NCBI RefSeq assembly: GCF_017377395.1
Contig: NZ_CP061800.1
Span: 5,291,633-5,355,632 of the forward strand
DNA: 64,000 nucleotides
Direction of reading: 5' to 3'
Source: Desulfonema magnum
Lineage (GTDB): Bacteria; Desulfobacterota; Desulfobacteria; Desulfobacterales; 4be13
This document shows, in pieces, positions 18,068 through 27,100 of the stretch. The translations under genes and the position numbers were made by a program. The notes beneath the pieces are model-generated. The model was not told where the DNA came from, made no database searches, and saw nothing but the letters and a program-made list of their open reading frames with translations. Numbering within the stretch: the first letter of the stretch is position 1; the number at the start of each line of letters is the position of its first letter.

Positions 18068-18262
18068 ATGACGCATACTGAAAAAAACTGCAACTCGGAA
18101 CGGAAGATAATTATTGAGATGATTGAAGCATCAATGGAACCCTCTGAAAAATCAGGAAAACATCCGAGCAAGCCAGGATGCAACAGTATCGTCTGTGTCA
18201 ACAAAAGAAAAGAACTTCTGAACTTAAAAAACTCAGACCGGAAATGGGAATTTTATCTTTAA
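18068..18262 (+). CDS. Hypothetical 64-aa protein
   Basis: A short, Lys- and Ser-rich frame starts MTHTEKNCNSERKIIIEMIE, with AAGGAAC about 13 bp upstream. No family is recognised and it ends just before the tandem repeat array. It may be a gene remnant. Confidence 0.25.
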   Translation: MTHTEKNCNSERKIIIEMIEASMEPSEKSGKHPSKPGCNSIVCVNKRKELLNLKNSDRKWEFYL

Positions 18263-18293
18263 ACCCTGTGAAGCATTGTAGGGTGGGGTTCAA

Positions 18294-19133
18294 GGCAGAT
18301 TTTGAACCACAGATCAGGGCAGATTCAGAAGATTTCGCAGATTGGCTTCAGGCTGCGGAATCTGTGATAATCTGAGCAATCTGCGGTTCAAGGCAGATTT
18401 TGAACCACAGATCAGGGCAGATTCAGAAGATTTCGCAGATTGGCTTCAGGCTGCGGAATCTGTGATAATCTGAGCAATCTGCGGTTAAAAGCAGATTTTG
18501 AACCGCAGATCAGGGCAGATTCAGAAGATTTCGCAGATTGGCTTCAGGCTGCGGAATCTGTGATAATCTGAGCAATCTGCGGTTCAAGGCAGATTTTGAA
18601 CCGCAGATCAGGGCAGATTCAGAAGATTTCGCAGATTGGCTTCAGGCTGCGGAATCTGTGATAATCTGAGTAATCTGCGGTTAAAAGCAGATTTTGAACC
18701 GCAGATCAGGGCAGATTCAGAAGATTTCGCAGATTGGCTTCAGGCTGCGGAATCTGTGATAATCTGAGTAATCTGCGGTTCAAGGCAGATTTTGAACCGC
18801 AGATCAGGGCAGATTCAGAAGATTTCGCAGATTGGCTTCAGGCTGCGGAATCTGTGATAATCTGAGTAATCTGCGGTTAAAAGCAGATTTTGAACCACAG
18901 ATCAGGGCAGATTCAGAAGATTTCGCAGATTGGCTTCAGGCTGCGGAATCTGTGATAATCTGAGCAATCTGCGGTTCAAGGCAGATTTTGAACCGCAGAT
19001 CAGGGCAGATTCAGAAGATTTCGCAGATTGGCTTCAGGCTGCGGAATCTGTGATAATCTGAGCAATCTGCGGTTCAAGGCAGATTTTGAACCACAGATTA
19101 GGGCAGATTCATCTGAGCAATCTGCGGTTCAAA
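18294..19133. repeat. 98-bp tandem repeat array, eight full units plus a truncated ninth
   Basis: Units begin at 18294, 18392, 18490, 18588, 18686, 18784, 18882, 18980 and 19078, exactly 98 bp apart. Each reads GGCAGATTTTGAACC(G/A)CAGA to ATCTGCGGTTCAA and is itself a near-palindrome of the GAACCACGGATTA class. Variants alternate (TTCAAGG or TTAAAAG at the join, CAC or CGC), so units were copied in blocks. The last unit lacks about 40 bp. There are no unique spacers, so it is not a CRISPR array. It ends 20 bp before the GxxExxY gene. Confidence 0.93.
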
Positions 19134-19153
19134 AGACACAAAAGGAGGACTAA

Positions 19154-19708
19154 TTGAGTTTTATTGAAATTGAGTCAGATCAAATCAAGCTTCCGCCGGA
19201 AGTGGTCAGAAAACTGAAGGGAAAGAAGATTCAGTTTGTTGAATTTCAGAATGGCTTTCTGATGAAGCCTGTTTCCGAAGCTCTCAAAGGCAGCGGTGCT
19301 TCTTCAGGTGTTCAGAATTACCAGAATTTCAAATACAAAGACATCACAGGAAGAATCATTGATTGCGCCATGCGTGTTCATTCAGCCCTTGGTCCGGGCT
19401 TTCTGGAGGTGATCTATCAGCGGGCATTGGCCATAGAGTTCCAGCGGGAACATCTGGTATTCAAAAGAGAAGTGGAGATGCCGATCTATTACCCGGGGCA
19501 TCATGAGTCCATCGGTAAAAGAAGAGTGGACTTTCTGGTGGAAAATGTCGTGTTTGTAGAATTGAAAGCAAAATCAAAACTGACGAATGATCATTATGCA
19601 CAGACGATTAACTACCTTGAGGCTCACAGAGTGATAGAAATCTCCTTATTGTTCAATTTTGGCGAAAAAAGTTTGAAATGGAAACGGTTTGTTAAAAGTA
19701 AATCATAA
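19154..19708 (+). CDS. GxxExxY family protein with AbrB-like N-terminus
   Basis: This 184-aa protein starts at TTG 19154, placed by the strong AAAGGAGGA at 19141-19149. Residues 1-45 (IEIESDQIKLPPEVVRKLKG, FLMKPVS) resemble a swapped-hairpin AbrB/MazE-type DNA-binding segment. Residues about 58-180 are the GxxExxY family: DCAMRVHSALGPGFLEVIYQ carries the name motif, and RVDFLVENVVFVELKAKSKL gives the D...ExK nuclease-fold signature. The family is common next to repeats in Desulfobacterota and Bacteroidetes, and its function is unknown. The joined AbrB-like part could make it self-regulating (inference). Confidence 0.8.
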   Translation: MSFIEIESDQIKLPPEVVRKLKGKKIQFVEFQNGFLMKPVSEALKGSGASSGVQNYQNFKYKDITGRIIDCAMRVHSALGPGFLEVIYQRALAIEFQREHLVFKREVEMPIYYPGHHESIGKRRVDFLVENVVFVELKAKSKLTNDHYAQTINYLEAHRVIEISLLFNFGEKSLKWKRFVKSKS

Positions 19709-19990
19709 CCGCAGATGACACATATTAAGAGGATATCGCTGATTATCCTCAGTCTGCGATAATCTGAGTAATCTGTGGTTCAAAACTGAACAACTCATAA
19801 AAACGAAAGGAGTGATTCCTCAGTTCAGGGTTTTCCTGTGGAAGTAAGCAGGCTTTGAACCGCAGATTGACACGGATTGGCTCCAATCAGCGAAATCCCA
19901 ATAACCTGTGTCATCTGCGGTTCAGAGGCTTAATTCGAGAAACAGACAGCAAAGGTGTCAGACAAAATGAAACGGTCAGAACAGAGTGCG
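19709..19990. pseudogene. Deleted NYQG-family gene: leader and C-terminal stub between palindromes
   Basis: CAACTCATAAAAACGAAAGGAGT (19791-19813) is the leader that normally precedes the ATG of the NYQG genes. After about 8 bp it jumps to CAGTTCAGGGTTTTCCTGTG and a TAA at 19847, reading QFRVFLWK, the terminal residues of the member at 9464 (QFRLLLWK). The body of the gene has been deleted. GAACCGCAGATT palindromes flank the relic. No other gene is present in the 306-bp gap. Confidence 0.7.
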
Positions 19991-20014
19991 AAACCATGAA
20001 GAAAGGAGTTTATT

Positions 20015-21607
20015 ATGCGAAAATTTTCATCTTACGGCGCTGTCAGCAAGAATTTGCATTATTATGTGCCAAGAGAATCTTTAATTCAAAGAGCCTATGC
20101 TCAACTTCTCGGTGAGTCCCCGGATGAAGAAGGCGGACATTACATCACTGTCTGGGCTCCTCGGCAATGCGGAAAGACATGGATCATGCGGGAAGTGCTT
20201 TGGAAACTGATGAAAGATGAGCGGTTCCATGTACTCAAGCTGAATCTGGAGCATCTCAAAATGACCGAGGACACCGATGATATCGTCTCGACGATTGCGG
20301 AACAAGTCGTCGAAGGACTGGGATTAAAAAATATCCGAGTCACTCGTCTCAAAGAATTTGATCGGATATTCAAAAAGGGAACGCTGGACAAGCCGCTGAT
20401 TCTCATCATGGATGAGTTTGACGCGCTGACTGAGGATGCGATCAGCGGCATTTCAGGGGTTTTTAGAAACATTTATAACATCCGCCAGGAGGATCCGAAC
20501 CCCTCGGCTGAAAAGGAATACCTGCTGCACAGCGTGGCCCTGATCGGTGTACGGAGCGTTCTCGGTATAGAGAATGTCAAAGGCTCGCCGTTCAATGTCC
20601 AGCGGAGCGTTCACATTCCCAATCTTACTTACGAAGAGGTTCGCAGCATGTTCGAATGGTACGAGCAGGAGAGTGGACAGAAAGTGGAACCAGCGGTCAT
20701 TGACAGATTGTTTAACGAAACCCGGGGACAGCCGGGGCTGGTCTCCTGGTTCGGCGAGCTGCTCGCCGAGGGACATGACTATTTCCGGCCGGATCACAGC
20801 AAGCCTCTCACGGCTGAGATATTCGAGGAGGTTTATTCGGCTGCCCTTCAGGTGCTTCCCAACAACACGGTGCTGAATATCATCAGCAAGGCAAAACAGG
20901 AACACTGCAAAGATTTCGTGCTTGAAATGTTCAAAACCAGGGACAAAATCCCTTTCAAATTTGATGAGCCCACGTTTAATTTTCTTTATATGAACGGTGT
21001 CATCGGCGTTGAAAAAAGCGGATTCTTCCTGAGATTCTCCTGCCCCTTTGTCCAGAAACGGCTGTTCAATTATTTCTCCGGCCAATTGTTTCATTACATG
21101 GGTCAGATATTGGAACCATTTGAGGACACGAGCGACACCATCAGCGAGGAAGGGCTGAACATCAAAAATCTCATCCGCCGGTATGAGAGGCATCTGCAAA
21201 AGAACCGGGACTGGATGCTGGAGGACGCGCCCCGGCGCAAAGACCTGAGAATATTCGAAGCTGTGTTTCATTTCAACCTTTACGAGTATCTGAACCATTT
21301 TCTTGCCAACAAAAAAGCAAAGGTATGGCCTGAATTTCCCACGGGAAACGGGGTCATTGACCTCATCATCCGTTACCGGGAAAAAATCTACGGACTCGAA
21401 CTCAAAAGCTACACCGATGAAAGCGACTACAGGGAGGCGCTGAGACAGGCCGCACGCTACGCCGTATCTCTGAAGCTGACAGTCATTCATCTGGTCTTTT
21501 TCGTGGAGTACATCAATGACGAGTATCGCAAAAAATACGAGGCTGAGTATTACGAGGAAACAGAAAAAGTAAAAGTTGTGCCGGTGTTTGTAGGCACTGG
21601 GAAATGA
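20015..21607 (+). CDS. AAA-type ATPase with C-terminal PD-(D/E)XK nuclease-like domain
   Basis: This 530-aa protein has a P-loop APRQCGKTW at about residue 50, Walker B LILIMDEFDAL at about 130, and a winged-helix-like middle. The C-terminal domain has GNGVIDLIIRYREKIYGLELKSY, the G-D-ELK pattern of DUF1703-like nucleases. It belongs to the large group of AAA-ATPase/PD-(D/E)XK proteins common in repeat-rich anaerobes. Members of this group are suspected mobile or defence elements, but function is unproven. AAAGGAG precedes the ATG at 20015. It is followed after 52 bp by hicBA. Confidence 0.85.
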   Translation: MRKFSSYGAVSKNLHYYVPRESLIQRAYAQLLGESPDEEGGHYITVWAPRQCGKTWIMREVLWKLMKDERFHVLKLNLEHLKMTEDTDDIVSTIAEQVVEGLGLKNIRVTRLKEFDRIFKKGTLDKPLILIMDEFDALTEDAISGISGVFRNIYNIRQEDPNPSAEKEYLLHSVALIGVRSVLGIENVKGSPFNVQRSVHIPNLTYEEVRSMFEWYEQESGQKVEPAVIDRLFNETRGQPGLVSWFGELLAEGHDYFRPDHSKPLTAEIFEEVYSAALQVLPNNTVLNIISKAKQEHCKDFVLEMFKTRDKIPFKFDEPTFNFLYMNGVIGVEKSGFFLRFSCPFVQKRLFNYFSGQLFHYMGQILEPFEDTSDTISEEGLNIKNLIRRYERHLQKNRDWMLEDAPRRKDLRIFEAVFHFNLYEYLNHFLANKKAKVWPEFPTGNGVIDLIIRYREKIYGLELKSYTDESDYREALRQAARYAVSLKLTVIHLVFFVEYINDEYRKKYEAEYYEETEKVKVVPVFVGTGK

Positions 21608-21659
21608 ACCGCTTACAGCTTTGTGAGCAAGAAAAAAACTTGGAGAAAAGGAGCATACA

Positions 21660-21914
21660 ATGCAAAACGGAAAAGTATCATACATAAATATCGTCATTAC
21701 AGTCAATGATGACGGATATTTGGCCCGGTGTCCCGGCATTCAGGGTGCTTTTGCAGAAGGGGATACCATCGAGGAAGCCATTTTTAACTGTGTTGATGTT
21801 TTAAAGATGATCGCCGACTACAGAAAAGAACGATCCGAAACCATGAATTTGGATGCGCTTCAGATGACCTCGGATATGCAGATTTCTGTTGCGCTGCCTG
21901 TGAATGTGAGCTGA
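21660..21914 (+). CDS. hicB: HicB-like antitoxin
   Basis: This 84-aa protein has the HicB RNase-H-like fold signature YINIVITVNDDGYLARCPGI, followed by GDTIEEAIFNCVDVL. It should bind and neutralise the adjacent HicA toxin and repress the pair. GAGAAAAGGAG lies before the ATG. The stop (TGA) shares its last base with the hicA ATG. No clear DNA-binding domain is seen in the short C-terminus. Confidence 0.85.
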   Translation: MQNGKVSYINIVITVNDDGYLARCPGIQGAFAEGDTIEEAIFNCVDVLKMIADYRKERSETMNLDALQMTSDMQISVALPVNVS

Positions 21915-22141
21915 TGGTAAAGTTAAAGGAACTGCGATACGGGGAAGTCGTGAAACGTCTGCGAAAATTTGGCTTTCGTTTCTACCGCCATGGGCAGGGG
22001 TCTCACGAATTATGGGTGCGTGACACTGACGGCAGGGTTGTTCCTGTGCCCCGACATAAGGGAAAAACAGTTCGCAAAGGAACCCTGAGAGCAATTATTC
22101 GTGAAATTGGTGTCAGCACTGACGAATTTATGAAAACATAA
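21914..22141 (+). CDS. hicA: HicA-like mRNA interferase toxin
   Basis: This 75-aa protein of the YcfA/HicA family has a dsRBD-like fold with the catalytic His in GQGSHELWVR and the basic PVPRHKGKTVRKGTLRAII. It cleaves mRNA when free of HicB. It overlaps hicB by one base (TGATG), so the two are co-translated. The order antitoxin-toxin is reversed from the classical hicAB but is common in hicB-first loci. Confidence 0.88.
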   Translation: MVKLKELRYGEVVKRLRKFGFRFYRHGQGSHELWVRDTDGRVVPVPRHKGKTVRKGTLRAIIREIGVSTDEFMKT

Positions 22142-22208
22142 GATGTTATCGGAAATAAATGATCAAAAAAATTTTTCATCTGTCATTTATTTCCGAATAA
22201 TGTCTATA

Positions 22209-22355
22209 ACTCGATAATCAGTTTTTTTGATACAATTCGGCCGGAAAGTCTGTCATTCCTGCGAAAGCAGGAATCCATTCCGGGCCGATGCCGCGGTCCC
22301 GGGAGCAGTGGATTCCTGCTTTCACAGGAATGACAAAAAAAATTTGATTATCGAG
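22209..22355. repeat. Family B inverted-repeat element, copy 3
   Basis: The outer arms ACTCGATAATCA and TTGATTATCGAG enclose TCATTCCTGCGAAAGCAGGA and its mirrored partner. It lies downstream of hicA. A further GAACCACGGATTA-type palindrome (about 22370-22530) fills the rest of the gap. Confidence 0.75.
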
Positions 22356-22562
22356 GCTCAGGTACTTAAGCCACGGATTATTCAGATTACAAGAGTTCAC
22401 GGAGACTTTCTGCCCGTTTGAGATTGATAAATCCCTGACATTGTCAGACAGATCAGACAATTCAACGAGAGCGGAACCCAGAAGTTTTTAATCCGTGACA
22501 TCTGCGTAATCCATTTCAATCCGTGGTTCTAAACCTCATCAATAAAATAAAGGAGCAACAAA

Positions 22563-22616
22563 ATGAAGCAAATCCTCTCAGCCATAATTATAAGTAAGTT
22601 GCAAAAAGTTCTTTGA
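22563..22616 (+). pseudogene. Original start of the RHS gene, cut off by IS630 insertion
   Basis: AAAGGAGCAACAAA precedes ATG 22563. The codons read MKQILSAIII, then enter IS630 DNA and stop at 22616. Removing the IS (22593-24173) and one TA joins ATA to GCTTTG and gives MKQILSAIIIALILASVSHA, a complete signal peptide in frame with the large RHS protein. This is the native translation start and ribosome site, now separated from the body by 1.6 kb. Confidence 0.88.
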
Positions 22617-22881
22617 CAAACGGTAAAGGCGCATCTGAAAGCAATTTCCGGGCATCTGTGATCCTGTCAGATATGTTTTTCATTGATATTCAGGAAAGAT
22701 TGCCTGATTTCTCCGAGTAGGGATGAACCGGTAATTCAATACTGAGTCAGTCTGAATGGGAATGCGGCTAATTATAAATGTTAAAATTCCGAGTTGTCCG
22801 CATGGAAATACCTGCCCGGAGAAACATAATCCTAACTGTTTAATATCAATATGTTGAACATATGTCTGACAGTTTTTTTCC

Positions 22882-23424
22882 TCAGCCGGTCAGCCAGAAG
22901 TCGTCCGATAATACTCCGGCCGCCTTCAGTCTCTGATGACGGGACATTCCGAGAATGTACCGACAAGCTTCATCCGCGGAGGTGTCGATGTTCTCCGTGG
23001 GACGGTTTGCCAAGGCACGTCCTTTGACACTTTTCCACAGATGATCCATGGCATTCAGTTCCGGAGTTGCCGTGGGCAGAAGCCTGATTTCAATTTTCAG
23101 TTCGCCGGCCAGTCCGAGACTGTCATCCGCAGTATGCGGCGTTCCCCGATCCTCGAAGAGAATGATATTCCAGCCACGCCAGTGCGAACGGATCATCTTC
23201 AGGAAGCACCGGTGTGTATATTCATCCCAGATGTCCGTAATCAGTAATAAAACATCGCCGCTGCGGATATTAATGACTCCGTGAATAACGCGCCTGTCAT
23301 GATTGCCTGATATCGGGACTCTGACCTGCTCTCCCCTTCGTCCGTAGCACCCGCGAAGCGGAGGATTCTCCGTAATGATAGTCTCATCAAGCATGAGAAT
23401 CACGGTGCGCTTCCGATCTGACAA
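22882..23424 (-). CDS. IS630 transposase, catalytic part (OrfB)
   Basis: This 180-aa frame opens at TTG 23424. It has the DDE domain: VILMLDETII (first Asp), IILFEDRGTPHTAD (second Asp) and TATPELNAMDHLWK, where the usual third residue Glu is Asp. The frame can be entered from OrfA by a -1 shift at the AAAAGGGGG stretch around 23440, as is usual for IS630 elements. Without the shift it has no ribosome site. Confidence 0.85.
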   Translation of the reverse strand: MSDRKRTVILMLDETIITENPPLRGCYGRRGEQVRVPISGNHDRRVIHGVINIRSGDVLLLITDIWDEYTHRCFLKMIRSHWRGWNIILFEDRGTPHTADDSLGLAGELKIEIRLLPTATPELNAMDHLWKSVKGRALANRPTENIDTSADEACRYILGMSRHQRLKAAGVLSDDFWLTG

Positions 23425-23939
23425 TCCTCGGAGGAGCCCCCTTTTGCCTGCCGCCAGGTCGGCGAACGACGGATCAGATCATAGCGAGGAACTTTCCAGC
23501 GGATGCCGAGGCGTTTCAGCGCGTAGCTTACGCTGCGTTTCGAAACTCCGATACCGTATGTGTCTGAAAGATATCGGACAAGCAGATCCGATGTCCATAC
23601 AGAGGAGCGGTAGCCGAAGTCACGCGGATCCTTATCAATAATTCTGTCAATAAGCGGATCGACAATTCCCAATGCCGTACAGGGACGACCGCTACGCTGA
23701 ACATCTCCGATCCGCCGGAGCGGAGAAATATCCTTACCAGCACGGAACCTGTTTACCCAGTTATAAATTGTCCGGCGGGAAACACGCGAAAGATGTGCGA
23801 CATCCTGAACGGACATTCCTTCATCAAGCCAGAGCAGAGCCTGGGCGCGACGGAATTGTCCGACCTCGTTTCCCGCGGTGAGCACGGATTCCAAAGCCGA
23901 TTTATCTTCACTGCCGAGTTTAAAAAAAGCTCTCATCAT
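23400..23939 (-). CDS. IS630 transposase, DNA-binding part (OrfA)
   Basis: This 179-aa frame has an N-terminal helix-turn-helix (GMSVQDVAHLSRVSRRTIYN), a second HTH-like region (YGIGVSKRSVSYALKRLGI) and a linker. The last residues after RQAKGG are out of the catalytic frame; the slippery AAAAGGGGG at that point suggests programmed -1 frameshifting into OrfB. AGGAGG lies before the ATG (GAGGTGAATGATG). Confidence 0.85.
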   Translation of the reverse strand: MMRAFFKLGSEDKSALESVLTAGNEVGQFRRAQALLWLDEGMSVQDVAHLSRVSRRTIYNWVNRFRAGKDISPLRRIGDVQRSGRPCTALGIVDPLIDRIIDKDPRDFGYRSSVWTSDLLVRYLSDTYGIGVSKRSVSYALKRLGIRWKVPRYDLIRRSPTWRQAKGGSSEDCQIGSAP

Positions 23940-24148
23940 TCACCTCCTCTTTTTTTAACCGGAAGATATCATATATATTTCCTTTTGTCAAAATGTTTTT
24001 GTAACTGTCTGACAGGAGGAAGGAATGTCCGATCTGTGCCCCGTATTCTGCGTATTTCTTCCGGACGATCCGCACCGTGATTAAGAATAACCGGAGTATC
24101 ATCAGATAGCCTCATACTAACCATCTGATATTAAATGATTAATATATT

Positions 24149-27100
24149 GTGAAAAGACTTTTTGCAACTTACTTAGCTTTGATTTTGGCATCCGTGTCTC
24201 ACGCGGGTGTTGACAAATCCGGCGTAACCCCCAACGTCATCTCCCTCCCCTCCGGCCCCGGTTCCATCGAGGGCCTGGGAGAATCATTCGAGCCGCAACT
24301 GAACAGCGGCACGGCATCTTATCGGGTTCCGCTGAACCTTCCCAAAGTGCGGGGAAATTCCCCTGGATTGGCTTTGGAATACAACTCAGGCTATGGAAAT
24401 GGTTATCTCGGCATGGGCTGGCGATTGAATATTCCGTTTCTCCAGCGTCAGACAGACAAAGGACTTCCGCTTTACCAGGATGATGACACCATTATCGAAT
24501 CAAACGGAGAGGAACTTGTGCTGACAGATGCGGCCGGCATATATCGCTGTGAAAACGAATCCTCATTTACCAGATTTCAGAAAATGGAGGATGGTTCATG
24601 GCAGGCACATCATAAAAACGGAAGTTTGTCCGTTTTTGGCGGCACTGAGGATTCCCGCCAGAATCGTGCGGCAGGTGAGACATTCCGATGGATGATCTCA
24701 TCCGGGCAGGACACCAACGGCAATCAGACAACCTATCAGTATTTTCAGGATAACGGACAGGTTTATATCAAAGAAATCCGATACGGAAAACATGCAACTG
24801 CCTCATCCTCCGAATATCGTGTTGAATTCGCCTATGAGACTGGCCGCCCCGACCCTGTGACAGATTACCGAGGACGGTTTAAATGTGTCACCAGCCAGCG
24901 ACTTGTCAGCATCACCGTTTATGACGGAACCCGGCGGATTCGCCACTGGGCTTTGGGATATGCGGATTCTCGGCATTCGCTGCTCACGGAAGTTAAAGTT
25001 TTCGGCGATGACAACGCAAATCTCGGAACCGATGCCCAAGTCAATAGGGATTTTCTTCCGCCCATGAAACTGGGCTATACGTCTGAGCAATTTAATCCGG
25101 CCATGATGAATGCGGAAAATACGCCGTCTGTTTCGTTTCAGAACGGAGAAGCAGAACTGGTGGATATTAACGGTGACAGCCTGCCTGATATTCTCTTAAA
25201 TGAGTATGACGGAACCTATTACTCCGCAATCAACAAAGGCGAAGGAAAAAAATGGGAGGCACTTAAACCGTTTAATTTCAGCCCTTCTGCCAGCTTGTCA
25301 GCCCCCACAACCCAGCTCGCGGATTTGAACGGAAACGGAAAATCAAAACTGCTGGTTCAGGATTATACGGGCGCGTATTACTACCATCCGTTTGACGCGC
25401 CTCAGACATTTGGAAAAGATGTTGATTTCGTCATTCCCGGTCATTTTCCCATTGATGATCCGAATGTGCGTTTTGCAGACATCAACAATGACAAGGCCAT
25501 TGACTTAATGGCAACGGATCCGGGTTCGTTTTCGTTTTTAATCAACAAAGGCGAGGGCACACAGAATTATTTTCTGGAAAATCCTCCGGAACCGCCTGCC
25601 TCCGGAATCAGTTTTTCCAGTGGCTGGCAACTCGCGGATATGAACGGCGACAGGCTTCAGGATTTGGTTCTGCTGGGAACACAGGAACAGGGCGGAACCC
25701 TGTTCCATGCAAACAAGGGATGGGGAGAATTTGATACCCGCGAAGCCATGACCGGAGGCCCCAAAGACAGCGAATTGGGAAATCTTGGAACAGAGCGGCT
25801 TTTTATTTCAGATATCAATCATGACGGACTTTCAGATTTGGTGTTTGTGGATTCGGGCATTGTAAGATACTGGCTGAATGAGAACAATAACAAATGGGGC
25901 GTGACACAGGAAATCACAAACGGAATTCCGGATTATGACGCGGTGAATGTGGCGGTGCGGTTTGCAGACATGAACGGAAACGGTTCAACCGACATTGTCT
26001 GGAACAGCTCAGGTATTGGTTTGAAATACCTTGACTTTTTCCCTGCGGAAAAGCCTTTTCAACTGAGTCGGATTGAGAACGGTATTGGCAGAACTATTGA
26101 AATTAAATATGCCACCTCAACAAGTTACATGGTTTCCGCCATGGACACGGAGGATGAATGGACATCTGTTATTCCGTTTCCGGTGGATGTTGTCAGCAGT
26201 TTTACGGTTTATGATGGTGCGGGAAATACCTATCGCAGCACCCTGACTTATCGGAACGGTTATTATGACGGAGAGAAAAAAGAGTTCCGGGGTTTTGAAT
26301 TTGCTGAGAAACGGGAGATCGGCGATGCAAGCGTTCCTGATCTGATCATGGCTCATGTGTTTGATATGGGAGATGTGGATGAGGCATTAAAAGGCAAGCC
26401 GCTGGCTGTGGAGGCGCAGAATGAGAAAGGTGAGGTTTTTTATCGTGAGAATTATGCGTGGGATATACGAAGTCTCGCACAGGGGATTAATCACGATGAC
26501 CGGGATGTGACTTTTCCCTATCAGAGAGAAAAAACACGGGATATTTTGGAGAAGGGGAATGGCGCGCCGGTTCGCTTAAAATGGGAATTTGAATATGACG
26601 ATTACGGCAATATGACAAAGCAGGTGGATCATGGCCGTCTGGATGAGGTATGGGATGATGAACGGATCACCATCACTGCTTTTTCCTCGGCGTATGAATC
26701 CGGCGTTTCAGCGTGGATTCTGGATAGACCTGTTGAAACGTCCGTTACCGATGAAAGCGGAACGCTTGCTGCAAGAAAACGGAATTATTATGACGGATTT
26801 TCAGTTCTCGGACAGGTCAGCAAAGGCAATCTCACCAAAACCGAGGATTGGATAAGCGGAGATCAGTACGCGCTGACGGTCAGAAATGATTATGACGAAT
26901 ACGGAAATGTTATTGCAACGTATGATGCGCTTTACGGAACAGCACCCGGGCATTATCGGGAACTGACGTATGATTCGGTATTTCATACGTTTCCGGTTCA
27001 GGAAGTCATTTATACCGGAAAATCAGATTTGCCAAGCCTCACCATGTCCGCAACTTATGATTTCGGATTGGGCGTAATGACCTCTTCCACAGATTTTAAC

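Larger units (their letters stand above)
22593..24173. mobile_element. IS630-family insertion sequence (1581 bp)
   Basis: It is flanked by TA dinucleotides (22591-22592 and 24174-24175), the target duplication of the IS630/Tc1/mariner superfamily. The terminal inverted repeats share AGTAAGTTGCAAAAAGT and similar following bases (TCTTTGACA versus CTTTTCACA). The two transposase frames lie on the minus strand. The insertion point is inside a signal-peptide codon of the RHS gene. Confidence 0.93.

Noticed and set aside
18294..19133. CRISPR array
   Set aside because: Units are contiguous 98-bp near-identical copies with no unique spacers, and no cas gene is nearby.
20453..21739. Long minus-strand frame opposite the AAA ATPase gene
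   Set aside because: It mirrors the plus-strand codon pattern, has no ribosome site or recognised family, and the plus-strand gene has clear motifs.
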